Assembly (NCBI RefSeq): GCF_003597395.2
Contig: NC_133773.1
Span: 129,976,793-130,040,792 of the forward strand
Direction of reading: 5' to 3'
Origin: Chelonoidis abingdonii
Taxonomy: Eukaryota; Chordata; Testudines; Testudinidae
Length of the DNA: 64,000 nucleotides
Part shown: piece by piece, positions 47,690 to 58,446 of the stretch
Position numbering within the stretch: the first letter of the stretch is position 1
Layout of the letters: every line of letters starts with the position of its first letter
Position numbers and translations under genes: made by a program
The notes under the pieces: generated by a model
What the model was told of the DNA's origin: nothing
What the model saw: the letters and a program-made list of their open reading frames with translations, nothing else
The model's database searches: none

Positions 47690-47965
47690 CCAATAAGGAA
47701 GATTAAACATTAGCTGATTACCGACAAGTAATTAACAATGTCAACGAAACACAGAAACTGAATTAATAATAATTATATCATCAACATGATGATCATCTTG
47801 TAGAGAATCCCAGGGAAGAGGAGAGGTTAATTACTCACTGCTAGCAGAACAGTACCAAGTCGACCGCAACCATGCCTCTGGATGGTGTTAACTGCCAGCC
47901 AGATAATTAATTAACATCATAATTGTAATGCAGGCAGCATGAAAATATTGAAATATTACACCATT
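47690..47965. promoter_or_regulatory. Candidate conserved noncoding element (TAATTA-rich)
   Basis: Contains GTAATTAACAATG near 47728, GTTAATTACTCA near 47826, ATAATTAATTAACATCATAATTG near 47904 and an ATCATCAACATGATGATCAT palindrome-like run near 47776. There are no repeat ends. The density of homeodomain-type sites and GC-balanced linkers suggest an enhancer. This is inference only. Confidence 0.35.
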
Positions 47966-48383
47966 TCCATTCTATTACCTATCCAAGACATTCTATAACT
48001 TAGAGCTGGAAGTACAAAGCTCTTTGGGGGCCTGATTTCTCTCTGGTGTAGCTCTGATTTTACCTTCACATTCTACCAGTGTGCTATACCAATTTCTACA
48101 CTCTAGTGGCCTGAGCGAAGGAGAGGGAGCCGGGAATTCCTGGGTTTTAACCCCAGTTTAATCCCAAGCATAATGTCTGTACTGTTTACTCATTCAGTAA
48201 CTACACTACCAGCTGGCATTTAACTCATTACTTTGTCAAGCACTTTAGGATGCAGTGAGTATGACAGCACTATACTTGCCATTCTGTTTTGCATCAGGCC
48301 TTGTTCTGGCACACATCTGATATGCCCCTGGACAACAGACAAACCGACAGTACAAAACATACATACTGAGCAATAGTAACAAA
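47966..48383. other. Single-copy DNA with an old palindromic repeat scrap
   Basis: 'ggcctgatttctctctggtg' at 48030-48090 resembles the old foldback repeats; the rest is unassigned. Confidence 0.4.
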
Positions 48384-48385
48384 TA

Positions 48386-48707
48386 CAGTAGAATCTCAGC
48401 GTTATGAACACCAGCATTATGAACTGACCAGTCAAACCCACGCCTCATTTGGAACCACAAGTGCACAATCAGGCAGTAGCAGAGACCACCACCACCCCGC
48501 CCAAAAAAGGCAAATATTGTACAAGACTGTGTTAAACGTAAACTACTAAAAAATAAAGGGAAAGTCACATTTTTCTTCTGCATAATAAAGTTTCGAGGCC
48601 GTACTAAATCAACTTCCAAAAGTTTACAACTGAACAATCATAATGTTTTGTTCAGAGTTACAAACAACGTCCATTCTTGATCCATTTGTAACGCTGACAT
48701 TCTACTG
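48386..48707. mobile_element. 322 bp Tc1/mariner-superfamily MITE (Tigger/pogo-like)
   Basis: Inverted termini CAGTAGAATCTCAGCGTTA and (inward, minus strand) CAGTAGAATGTCAGCGTTA differ at one position. TA lies on both sides (48384-48385, 48708-48709), the target of Tc1/mariner elements. There is no transposase inside. Confidence 0.88.
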
Positions 48708-48709
48708 TA

Positions 48710-48835
48710 GTGGTTCTGATTCTGATCTCATTTACGCCATTGTAAAGCAGGAATAACCCCACTGAATCCTTTGGAGTTATTCCAGCATATAAAGAGTGTA
48801 CATTAAAACAGAATTGGGTCCCTTACAATTTGTGC
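48710..48835. repeat. Old palindromic amniote repeat
   Basis: 'gattctgatctcatttacgcc', 'gcaggaataaccccactgaa' and 'ggagttattccagcatataaag' form imperfect inverted arms of the type seen near 4 and 38.6 kb. Confidence 0.5.
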
Positions 48836-49339
48836 AGCCACTTGACACATTTGTATAACAACTGGGTTCCAACTCTGCTATTCTTACATAGAGTACTCAC
48901 ACATACGAGTTAGAGAGACTCGCCAGATTTATAACCCTTCAGTGGGAGTGAAAAATACAGAATCAGACCCATAAATGCCCTTTCTATCATTTCTGGTGGT
49001 CCAGTTTCTTCTTATTTCACTGCCATTTAGTATGAATAATTATCATCATCACTGATTACTATTCTTTTAGTACTGTAGCACCCAAAGACTCCACTCTGGA
49101 AATTGGGGACCCATTGTGCTTTGTGTTACTTACTAGCCAAGGAAGTTACTTCAGTACAAGGAACACAAAGAGATGTTGTATTTTATGGCAAAACATAGCC
49201 AGGAAATAAAATAATAAAAATGAGGAATTGCAGCCCTGAATGTTGCCTCCTATGCAGAGATAGTCATGACAAAGACGACGTTTCATATTCAAAAACATTT
49301 TATAGACACTAACTATTTAAACCTCAAAACAACCGTGTG
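48836..49339. other. Single-copy DNA
   Basis: No supported feature. Confidence 0.4.
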
Positions 49340-49774
49340 AGGTCAGTATCTATCATTCCACATGATAAAGAAGAAAATGAAGCAGCAGATGGCTAAGGGC
49401 TTGTCTAAACAAAATAGTTTCACCAGCAAAAGTTCTGCTAGCCTACTCCTACCAATGTATCTATTTCAGCAGAGACCTGAAACACTTTTGGTTGCATTTG
49501 GCAGTGCAGTGTGTCCCCTCAGCATCAGGTTGTATTAGCAAAAGATGTGTAACATCGTGGGTAGGCATCCACATGACCCCTTCACTCATTTACAGCATGC
49601 TATCTTGTGGGAAATCTTTGCACTGTATTGTGGAATGACAGCTCTGCTCACAGGGAATTATCCCAAATTCCCACAATTCTATTTCAAACTATAATCCACA
49701 CCCTCTCTCATTTCATTTTTTACAATTCCCACAGTTCTCTCTGGTACATCCCAAAGTCTACTCTTTTCTTTTTG

Positions 49775-50490
49775 TTCCAATAGTTAATTACTCTGACTGC
49801 TAAAATTTTGCACCCTATTTCCAGTCTGAATCTGTTTATCTGTTACACTAAAGAACTCATTAGGAAATATTTATTTTTTTGTAGGAACTTATAGATTGTG
49901 ATCAAGTCACCCCTTAGCTTTCTCTGTGTTAAGATAAATAGATTGAGCTCCTTGGGTCTATCCCTATATGACATGTTTTCTAATCCTTTAATAACTCCTG
50001 TGGCCCCTCACTGAACCCTCCCCAATTTATCAGCATCCTTCTTCGATTATGGACATCAGAACTGGAGTCGGTATTCCAGCAGCAGATGCAACCTAGGATC
50101 ACATTAGCCCTTTTGATCACAGTGTCATACTGGGAATTTGTGTTCGGCTGATTATCACCCTGACCCCAAATCTTTTTCAGAGTCGCTGCTTCCCAGGATA
50201 AAGTCCCCATCTTGTAAGTAAGACCTACATTCTTTGTTCCCAGATGTATATATTTACATTTAGCCCCATTTAGCTTACCAAGCAATCTTGATCTTTCTGT
50301 ATTAGTGACCTGTCCTCTTCATTATTTACCACTCCTCCAACACACACATCTCCTATCTTTGTCTTTTCTGCAAATTTTGTCAGTAATGATATTATTTTCT
50401 CTTCCAGGTCATTGATAAAAATATAGAGCCAATCCCAGTGTGATACCCCTAGAAACACGCACTCCATGGTGATTTCCCATTTACAATTAC
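49775..50490 (-). pseudogene. CR1 reverse-transcriptase fragment within Harbinger
   Basis: Plus-strand text 'accctatttccagtctgaat', 'gatcaagtcaccccttagc' and 'agtgacctgtcctcttcatt' is reverse-complement CR1. The minus strand reads YIFINDLEEKIISLLTKFAE then KTKIGD: the FADD box has become FAEK, losing both catalytic Asp residues. The CR1 3' terminus is missing although CR1 insertions normally keep it, so a deletion must have removed it together with part of the Harbinger. Confidence 0.85.
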
Positions 50491-50990
50491 ACATGTAAAC
50501 AGAAAGAGGTACTTCTCCACAGTTGTGCTAGCACTGGAGGATCACTATGGGCATTTTACTGACATTAACATTGACTGGTCAAGAAAGGACCATGATGCTC
50601 ACATCTTTGGGAATACGGGACTTTCTGACAAGCTGCAGACAGAGACATTCTTCTCAGATTGGCATATTCATATTAGCAGGGTTGCCTTGTCAATTGTGAT
50701 TCTGAGGGCTTCAGCTTATCCTTTGCTTCACTGGCTCATGAAGCTGCACAGCAGACATCTGGACAGCAGCCACAAAAGATTTCCTATCAGCAGAGCAGGG
50801 ACAGAATGATCATGGAGTGTGCCTTTGGAAGACTGAAGGGTTGGGAAGATCTCACGACCAGGGTGGATCTCAGTGAGCAAAATAGTTCTGTAGTTACTGC
50901 TGTGTGTTGTGAGGCCAAGCGGGAAAATGGTACCTTCATGTGGAAGATGGGAGTGGAGAGGCTACTTGGTGATTTTGTCTGACTCAAGGC
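50491..50990 (+). pseudogene. Harbinger transposase C-terminal fragment
   Basis: The plus strand reads VNRKRYFSTVVLALEDHYGH, FTDINIDWSRKDHDAHIFGN, and then AYPLLHWLMK. After a frame change it reads RMIMECAFGRLKGW, holding the catalytic Glu of the DDE triad. The GD of GDPAYP is replaced (RASAYP), so the second Asp is lost. The N-terminal half with the first Asp is absent, its place taken by CR1. It corresponds to the part missing from the transposase at 23928-24756. Confidence 0.85.
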
Positions 50991-51059
50991 CAGTAAATAG
51001 AGTCTATTAAAGCGCTGTGCAGCTGAGGGAAGCCATAAGAGCACACTTTGACACAGCTG

Positions 51060-51540
51060 GACAATGTGTGATTTTGTGCCATTGCACATACAGTGAGCAG
51101 TTTATGTATATTTTTTTTAATGCAGGAAGTGCTGGTGTCTAGCAGAGATGGGGAGCATGTGGCCCTGGCCTTGAGAAGAAGGAACTGTTGTCCATGCAGT
51201 GTAATGGCCGTGGAGGGTTTGTTGTTCAGGTGCTTTGCTCCATAATATGTTTGAGCATCTGTGTTTGTTGTCTGAGAAACTGCATGAAGTTTGATGCACC
51301 TCTTGGTCTTTTTGACTTTCCTCAGGCTCTTGGTCCTTCTCTGTCCATCAGCATACAGCCCTCCATTTGTGGGTCCCATGAGCTCTGGATTTGGCAACCT
51401 TGACCAGTTCTGCGAACAGGTCTTCCCTGGTGTGTTTTTTCCCCTCCTTATCATGGTGAATATCTGAGCAGGTGCAGAAGGGACAGCCCTCAAGGATATC
51501 CAAGGCGCTGATAAATAACCAGACAGAACCACTGGTCAAT
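51060..51540 (-). pseudogene. Remnant of the second Harbinger protein (C-terminal part)
   Basis: The minus strand reads CPFCTCSDIHHDKEGKKHTR then EDLFAELVKVAKSR, similar to the TREDMFAELM-type stretch downstream of the Myb/SANT domain in vertebrate Harbinger proteins. Another frame continues DGQRRTKSLRKVKKTKR. It is convergent with the transposase, as in the element at 23.6 kb. The DNA-binding half was not found. The assignment rests on this short block. Confidence 0.5.
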
Positions 51541-53650
51541 TTTTAGGCATTAGCAGACATCAGAAGAAGAACAATAGGACTCTCTAAATTTTTTCCCATG
51601 TAGAGCTGCATAACATTATGTACAGGGCTCAACAGTCACTAGCACTTGCTCATCATGTAACTGCACAGAGCATGATGAGAACAGGAGGGCACTTTCAAAC
51701 ACTCTAGCTGTGAGAGGCAGGAGGCCAGGTGCAGGGGTCTGGATAACTTTAAGGATAGTATAGTGAAGGCTGCTAAACTTATTACAGGCACTGGTATAAC
51801 ACTTGGGGGTATCAGAAGCCCACAGAAAGGCAGTTGCTTGAAAGAGCTTGCAGTCAGCCATGGCCATATGCTGCCAGCCCCTTCACTTATATGATCCCCT
51901 CAGAGGTCCTTGCAGAATGTCATGAGAAGGTTTCTTACTATGGGACAGAGACAAGGCTGCTGTCCCTAGCAACATCTGGGCAAAAATCAAACATTATCTG
52001 CTAACAAAATTCAGCAAAACTTGTCAAAGGACTAAAAAGTTGTTTGATCCCAAGATAAGCCCCCAACTCTGCTTGCGGTCGAGACCCAACATCTTCGCTG
52101 ATAGTTATGTGAATCTGTCCATGCCAGGAGCCCCTGAAGTTAAACACACAGTTTCTACCTCTTTCTTGAATCTACCCATAGCACGAAAATAACCTATTTG
52201 GACTTAAAACACATACATAATATGTTTTGGGCTTGAAAATGAAAGTTCAGTATTGAGGACCTGAAAATCTGCATCCACACAGTTTATAAAATGTATTTGC
52301 TGCAAAATCATGGTCATTCAAGTCTCAGTTACTGCTTTGCTTTCAGATGTTCTTTTCAGTTAACAGGGATGTTGCAATGTATTTCATTTTTGTTTGAAAT
52401 GTCTCTGAACATACATGGAATGCTCTGGTACTGGTGTGCATGTAGCTTACAGTCACTGGAATTATATGTTTTGCTATTTGCAATGCATTGAATTTAATCT
52501 GATTATGATGCTTATACAAGTATGTACTTCAAATGCACCAATGGCATCTAGGAATGTTTCTTGGCTGCTTTGTCTTAGTTTTTTTTAATGTTGGTTTTGT
52601 CAAGTGCTGTCAGTGCATGCTCTTTAAATAGACAGACTACTTTAAAACAAAAACCATTTGTCCTCTGGCCACATATGGTCAATCACCATTTTGAGAGTGG
52701 CAGGGGGAAAGCAGAAGGAAGGGTTAAGTCGAGGGGAAGTTTAAGAGGCCATGGAGAATGTAACAAAAACCACGCAGCTGTGGAAGGAATAAATTACACC
52801 TACCTGAGTCCCCTTCCTCAGTGGGTATGGCTAGGTCTCAAACAGCTTCTGGCTCTTATGTGGCCCTGCATCCTTCATGTCCTCCCTTCTCAATGAGGTT
52901 CTCCTCAGTTTGGGGAGAGTCCTCCTCTGGAGTTCATAAGTGTCCACTTTCACTGCTGGTGGGATCCCCCCCTATGTATAGCATCAAGCTCCACATAATA
53001 ACAGCAGCTCTTGGGGGCAGCACCAGATTTTTGTCACCCTCCTTTGCCTTTTGTTAACATGGTCATCGTTCTTCCCCCTTTGCCCAGCATTGGAATTTGT
53101 CCATCATACCTCAGCTTCCCCTTGGCAATATCAGAATATAATGCTTAATTCCTGTCACAATTCCACACCTGGGTTTCTTCTCACAGGCGGAGGAAATCCA
53201 GGACTTTTTCCTAGACCATGCAGATCAGCAATTTTAGGTGGAGTTTTCCCTGGAGCCATACCTGCGAAGTTACAGAGATGAGCGAGCAGGAAGAGGCATT
53301 TCCAAAACACTCTAGAGATTTTAAGGTGGGAAAAGGGCAGGCTTCCAGTCACTAAACTGACCTCGCACCCCTATGGGCAATAGAGTTCAGAGTGGTCACC
53401 GCCATGGGAACAGTGGCATTCTAAGCTTGATACCGGAGGACTCCTCGTACCTGTACAGGTACTTCTGCGTACACACAGACATTGTGCCAGTAGAACAGTA
53501 CCAGTAGAGGGCTTCTGTTAGTCCGGGGTCTGGTCTAAATTCACCATCAGAAGTCAGGGTTTTGCAGGCAGGACTCAAAGCTACATGTAGACACATGCCA
53601 GGCTGTGCCAACAGAAGGCAAGTTTTGCTCTAAAACTTTGTAGTGTAGAC
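51541..53650. other. Noncoding interior of the large Harbinger
   Basis: About 2.1 kb with no coding frame that I can place. It includes pyrimidine-rich blocks (52.8-53.1 kb) and the inverted 3' subterminus from about 53560. Confidence 0.5.
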
Positions 53651-53760
53651 CATGTCTAATTGACTTGACCACAGAGTGAGGGTTCAGTCTAGAACGCAGT
53701 AGCTTCCGGTGCCTCCCAGTCACGTGCTCAGACCACTAGAATATCTCTGTCTTACTAGTG

Positions 53761-55062
53761 TAAGACTGAAATAACTGACAGTCTCCCACAGCTGCCTAAA
53801 GTTATCCATAGTAGTCTTCACAACTGAACACTATAGAGCAGATCACTCCTGACACAGTTATGGTGGTCAGCTATGTTCTGAGATCACTAATGGAAATACT
53901 TATTCCAGTTGGAGGGATGTCATAGCACTAGCAAATCCACAGATTCTGAAGTATGATGATCCCATTTGCGGAACAATACATCCTGGTACAGATATAGATT
54001 GGAGATGCCAGCTAGTCTGCATGTGATTTACTCTTATGTGATCTATTATCAGGATTATCACCACATTTTGACCAATAAATTGAGATGAAAGGGTGACAAA
54101 GATGTTCTCATAAGACTGATTTGTCAATAAAAATTTTAATTCAAATATTTTGCTTATTTTCACATGAAAAAAATTGATCATAACTAATGATTGACCTAAA
54201 CCAAAAATCTGGATCTGAGCAACTCTGAATTTTGGGACTGTCCAGGCTATTCAGATCTGGGTTTTGCAAAAGACCCCTATCTTTCTAATGGGCAGGAAAT
54301 AAACTTCTGGGTCGAAATACCCCTAAACCATTTGGGCTAGAAACTTAGATCTAAATCCAGATCTGAAAGTTCCTAACTGAGTCCATCTTTACCTGTAACT
54401 AAAAATGTAAACAACAAGAATAGAGCAAATCCTACAAACATTTGCTACTGAGTGCTGTGCTTATTACTATGAGAAGTCAATAGAACTAGTCATGACCAAA
54501 AGCATTACTCTCAGTAGTAAATGGTGGTTTTGGTTGTCTGGGGTATACAGAATGTTTTGACCTAAGCATTACCTTGTTTCAGTGCATATAGTTGAATCCT
54601 AAAACTGTTCAGGTTCGTTTGAAAATTTCACTTAAAAGTGGAGCTGAACAAAATTCAGATTTTGGGGGGTAGGGTTGTTTCACTTTGGTCAATTTCAAAC
54701 CACCTTTCAGATCTCAAACCAAGTATTACTCGAAGTGGCTCAAGTCCCAACTGGAAAAGTCAGTTCAATAGTGATGAGAAATCATTACTGGAAGTTCTGC
54801 TCTGTAGTTGTGATGCTTCCAGAAAAGATACTGGATAAAAAGGGGAGACTATCCTTTGAGAACATTGGCTAACTTTTGTTACAATGTTAACTAGTTAAAT
54901 CCAAGTGTGTGTGTTTTTCCCATGTGGTCATTAGTTGTCATGTATCTATTCATGAAACAAGTTCCACCTGCTCTAAAAAAATGTAAGGATTCCTCATGTT
55001 TGTCATTCTGTAATTTCTTGGGGCCAGATTCCAATATTCTTGTTCCTGTTCTGTTCAGTGAT
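53761..55062. other. Single-copy DNA, nothing recognised
   Basis: AT-rich; only small open frames. Confidence 0.45.
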
Positions 55063-55140
55063 TCATGTGTTCTAAGGCCAGAAGAGACCATGTGATCATC
55101 TTGTCCAACTTCCTGTATAACACAGGCATAGAATAGTACC
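55063..55140 (-). repeat. CR1/SINE 3' tail fragment
   Basis: 'gttctaaggccagaagagacc', 'atgtgatcatcttgtccaac' and 'ataacacaggcatagaa' are the reverse complement of a CR1-type 3' end. About 80 bp remain. Confidence 0.8.
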
Positions 55141-55335
55141 TTGCTTCAGAAATAGTGGTGTAAGAAGTTTACCAACATGAATAAGGATGCGAGAATCTGC
55201 CCTTGAAGAATATATTTCTTTGTACAATGGGGCACATTCTCTTTTCTTCTTTAACATTTATTTTTCTGCTTATAAAGGGAGCAGTGCACAGATAGGGCTA
55301 GACAGCTTGTGTAAATCAGTGAAGCTGCATCAAAG

Positions 55336-55500
55336 TCAATGGAAAAAGAAACAAATAGTCCCGTGGCACCTTATAGACTAATAGACATATTGGAGCATAA
55401 GCTTTCGTGGGTGAATACCCACTTCGTCAGACGCATGTGGTGGAAATTTCCAGAGGCAGGTATAAATATGCAGGCAAGAATCAGTCTAGAATGTCAATGT
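55336..55500 (-). mobile_element. Retroelement tail with hammerhead-ribozyme-like core
   Basis: On the minus strand a common turtle repeat runs from 'ccacatgcgtctgacgaag' through 'cttatgctccaatatgtc' to 'ggtgccacgggactatttg'. Its core at 55401-55430 fits the hammerhead catalytic layout. I believe this repeat belongs to a Penelope-like retroelement, a class known to carry hammerhead motifs, but the family cannot be proved from this piece. No reverse transcriptase is present. Confidence 0.6.
55401..55430 (-). ncRNA. Hammerhead ribozyme core (CUGANGA - stem II - GAAA)
   Basis: The minus strand reads CTGACGA, A, then a perfect 6-bp stem (GTGGGT / ACCCAC) with the loop ATTC, then GAAAGC. These are the invariant CUGANGA and GAAA boxes around stem II of a hammerhead. 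Stems I and III and the NUH cleavage triplet were not confidently placed. Confidence 0.55.
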
Positions 55501-56368
55501 CAGTGGAGTAATTGGGCCTTAAAGGAACATCTGCCTATTGGACATCTCAGGTAACTTAGTCTGGTAACTTAGTCTGGTTACATCAAAAGACACTGGTTAC
55601 TGCAGTCAAGCTTTTGTTAGTTTCAGTGAAGATAGGGTGCCCTGAAATGCAGCCACTGGATAATTAAAATTAGAATGCTATAGATGGCTAGTAGATTGCT
55701 CATTTTATATAACGAATTGAAAGCCTAATAGGAAAACTCATAATACCAGCCCTCTTAACATTAACAATTACCATGATTAACAATGATACTCACAACTCAT
55801 TTTTCATTAAAGACTATGGGCAGAGATAAGCTTGTTTATATAGTCTAGCTTTTGAACAGAGGAGCCATTTATCACTTGGAAAGCCATGAAAGGACTGAAC
55901 AGCACCCAGCAATTAAAACTTGCAAAGTGACCTTGTAACAATGAAACACCCACCCTCCTCAGAAGCAACAGTAAAGCAATTGTTTTTAGATCAATTAGAA
56001 ATGAAGAGATAATTTGTTGGTTTGTTAAATCATACATCTTGGCCTGGCAGTCAACGAAGCAGACTCCTCCTTATAGCAAATGCAGGTTTTCCTGAAGTAC
56101 AACTACAGATCTGAAGAGTTAAACTTTGAGAGGCTGGATCAAAAGATCAACATGAAAAGGATAAAATATACCTTCTATTAAAATAGCAATACAGAAAAGA
56201 GCTCTCTCTTGTGTGTTTTCACAAACAGCAACACATATGCATTCAGATGTGCCATCTGCTAATTATCCAAATGAATCCTAGAGTGTCTCAGTATTACTTT
56301 GCCCTCCTACTGTCTGTTGTATCCACCTTTTGTCTCATCACATTTTTAGACTGTAAGCTCCTTGGGGC
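55501..56368. other. Single-copy DNA, nothing recognised
   Basis: Nothing beyond an exact 15-base repeat, 'ggtaacttagtctgg', at 55549-55563 and 55564-55578. Confidence 0.45.
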
Positions 56369-56371
56369 AAA

Positions 56372-57640
56372 GGGTACATCTACACTGCAGCTAGAGGTGT
56401 AATTTCCCACTTGGGTAGACAGACATACCTGCACTAGCTCTGATCAAGATAGCACACTCAGGCCAGGTCTACACTGCGACTTTAAATCGGTTTAATGGCC
56501 GATATACCGATTTAACGCTGTATCCGTTCACACGACGTCGTCATTAATATCGAGTTAAACGGCTCCTTAAATCGATTTCGAAAACTCCTCCACAGAGTAC
56601 TCTAAACGAATGATAACTCGGTTAGGGTTTGTGGGCGGAATCGACTATTCCTGGCGGCATCCGAGTGCAGGCACGAACCGCTCTGACAGCATCTGAATCG
56701 AATGCACGGCAGAGTAAACAGAAAAGCCCCACTTTTAAATATTCCTGCTTGCCACGTGGAGTCTGATCCGCACCTGCTGCCATCTAATCAAAAGAGCTCC
56801 AGCACTACCTATGGGAGTACTAGGTTGATCCTGTATGGGGCGAAAATCTGTTGCTCCAGCCCGTTCACAGAACCGAATGACCACGTGATGATAACAAACT
56901 CAGTCACAGCGCTGCGATGACAGCGTAACGGGAAGCCAGAGACTCAAATGGACGCTCATGAGGAGAGGGGTACTGAGGACTCCCTATCCCACGTCCACCA
57001 ATGTCTTCTGAAAATATTGCTTCTTGGCTACTCCCATGTTGTGTCAAACACAGTGTCTGCCGTCAGGAACAGCTCCTCAGTATCCCCCCACCCACGTGAA
57101 AAAAAAGGGACAAGATGCTTGCCTATGCGTATTGCTCAGTGCACGCCCGGAAAAAGCGCAGGTGTGTGCTGCTCACAAAGGGGGGAGCTGTACGCACCCC
57201 CCCGCAATGTTTTCTCCAGGCACTGGCTCTCAACACGGAGTGGGAACTATGATATGAGTAACAGCCTACCACGGTTGCACGCTCCTGAAATCGATGGTAG
57301 CTTTGGACCATGGACGCAAACAATCGATTTCGGGATCCCACTGTGGACGCGCTAAACCGATTTTATTAGATCTGTTTTGTAATATCGGTTTAAGCTAATT
57401 CGAAATAATCGTGCAGTGTAGATGTACCCTAAGAATAGAAGTGTAGCCGTGTACACACAGGAGGTGGAGCAGGCTAGCTGCACTGAGCACGTACCTAGGG
57501 TTTCAGACAGAACTGCAGTTGGGATGGCTTGAACACATGCAGCTACATCACTATTTCAGAACACTACCTTGATCAGAGCTAGCCCAGGTATGTCTCCTCA
57601 AGCTCAAAATTACACCTCCAACTCCAGTAGAGACATACCC
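56372..57640. mobile_element. Foldback Harbinger MITE hosting another Harbinger
   Basis: Left arm 56372-56455 starts GGGTACATCTACACTGCAGC and the right arm, read inward on the minus strand from 57640, starts GGGTATGTCTCTACTGGAG. Both continue with matching AGGTGTAATTT, GACATACCTG and CTAGCTCTGATCAA, giving inverted arms of about 85 bp. The flanks are AAA on both sides. The centre is split by the element at 56461-57429. Confidence 0.85.
56461..57429 (+). mobile_element. 969 bp nested Harbinger element
   Basis: Termini GGCCAGGTCTACACTGCGA and (inward, minus strand) GGGTACATCTACACTGCACGA are inverted. The flanks are TCA and TAA, a 3-bp duplication with one change. In the plus direction it keeps AAAAGAGCTCCAGCA (coding KRAPA in intact copies) at about 56789, a trace of the Myb/SANT gene with later stops. 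No transposase. Confidence 0.75.
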
Positions 57641-58446
57641 AAAGACAGTCTTTTCATTGTGTGTGTACAGTGCCCAGACTAGCACAATGGGACCTGATCC
57701 CTGTTTAAGCATTCTGGTGCTACCACAGCCCAAATAATACGTAGTTAATTTCATAAAAATCATGTAATAGAACTGTAAGGCTGGAAAGGACCTGGAGAGG
57801 TCATCTAGCCCACCCTCCTGTGCTGATGCAAGACTAAGAATATCTAGACCATCTCTGACAGGTGTTTGTCTAACCTGTTCTTAAAAACCTCCAATGATGG
57901 AGATTCCACAACCTCCCTTGGAAGCCTATTCCAGAATTTAACTATCCTGATAGTTAGAGATTGTTCCTTAATATCTAACCTAAATCTCCCTTGCTGCAGA
58001 TTAAGCCCATTACTCCTTGTCCTACCTTCAGTGGACATGGTGAACAATTGATCACAGTCCTTTTTCTAACAGCGCATAACATATTAGAAGACTTATCAGG
58101 TTCCCACTCAGTCTTCTTTTCTCAAGACTAAATATGACTGGGATTTTTTTTAACCTTTCCTCACAGTTCAGGTTTTCTAAATCTTTTATCTTATTTGTTG
58201 CTCTCTTCTGGGCTCTCTCCAATTTGTCCACATCTTTCTTAAAGTGTGGTACCCAAAACTGCACCCAAAACTCCAGCTGAGACATTACCAGTGCTGAGTA
58301 GAGTGGGAGAGTTGCCCATGTAATATGCCTGTTAATACATTTGAGAATATTAGCTTTTTTGCAACTGCATCACATTTTTGGCTCTTATTCAATTTGTGAT
58401 CCACTATAACCTTTAGATCCTTTCCTGCAGTACTGCTACCTAGCCA

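Larger units (their letters stand above)
49397..53656 (+). mobile_element. 4.26 kb PIF/Harbinger transposon with CR1 sequence inside
   Basis: The left end GGGCTTGTCTAAACAAAATAG and the right end (inward, minus strand) GACATGGTCTACACTACAAAG are inverted, and AGTTTCACCAGCAAAAGTT at the left has a diverged counterpart at the right. TAA flanks both sides (49394-49396, 53657-53659). It contains a transposase fragment on the plus strand and a second-protein remnant on the minus strand. About 0.7 kb of CR1 occupies the place where the transposase N-terminus should be. Confidence 0.85.
49340..53760 (-). repeat. MIR-like SINE split by a Harbinger insertion
   Basis: Left piece 49340-49396 ('gtgtgaggtcagtatctatc...gaaaatgaagcagcagatgg') and right piece 53657-53760 ('gacttgaccacagagtgag', 'ctcccagtcacgtgctcagacc') join at TAA into the reverse-complement MIR order (...GGCTAATTGACTTGACC...). 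The relic therefore predates the Harbinger. Confidence 0.7.

Noticed and set aside
50984..51532. 182-codon minus-strand open frame as an intact gene
   Set aside because: Only parts of it, in two frames, resemble the second Harbinger protein; the reading as one protein is accidental.
54638..54872. Short open frames with a hint of a protein
   Set aside because: Under 70 codons, two phases overlapping, no domain.
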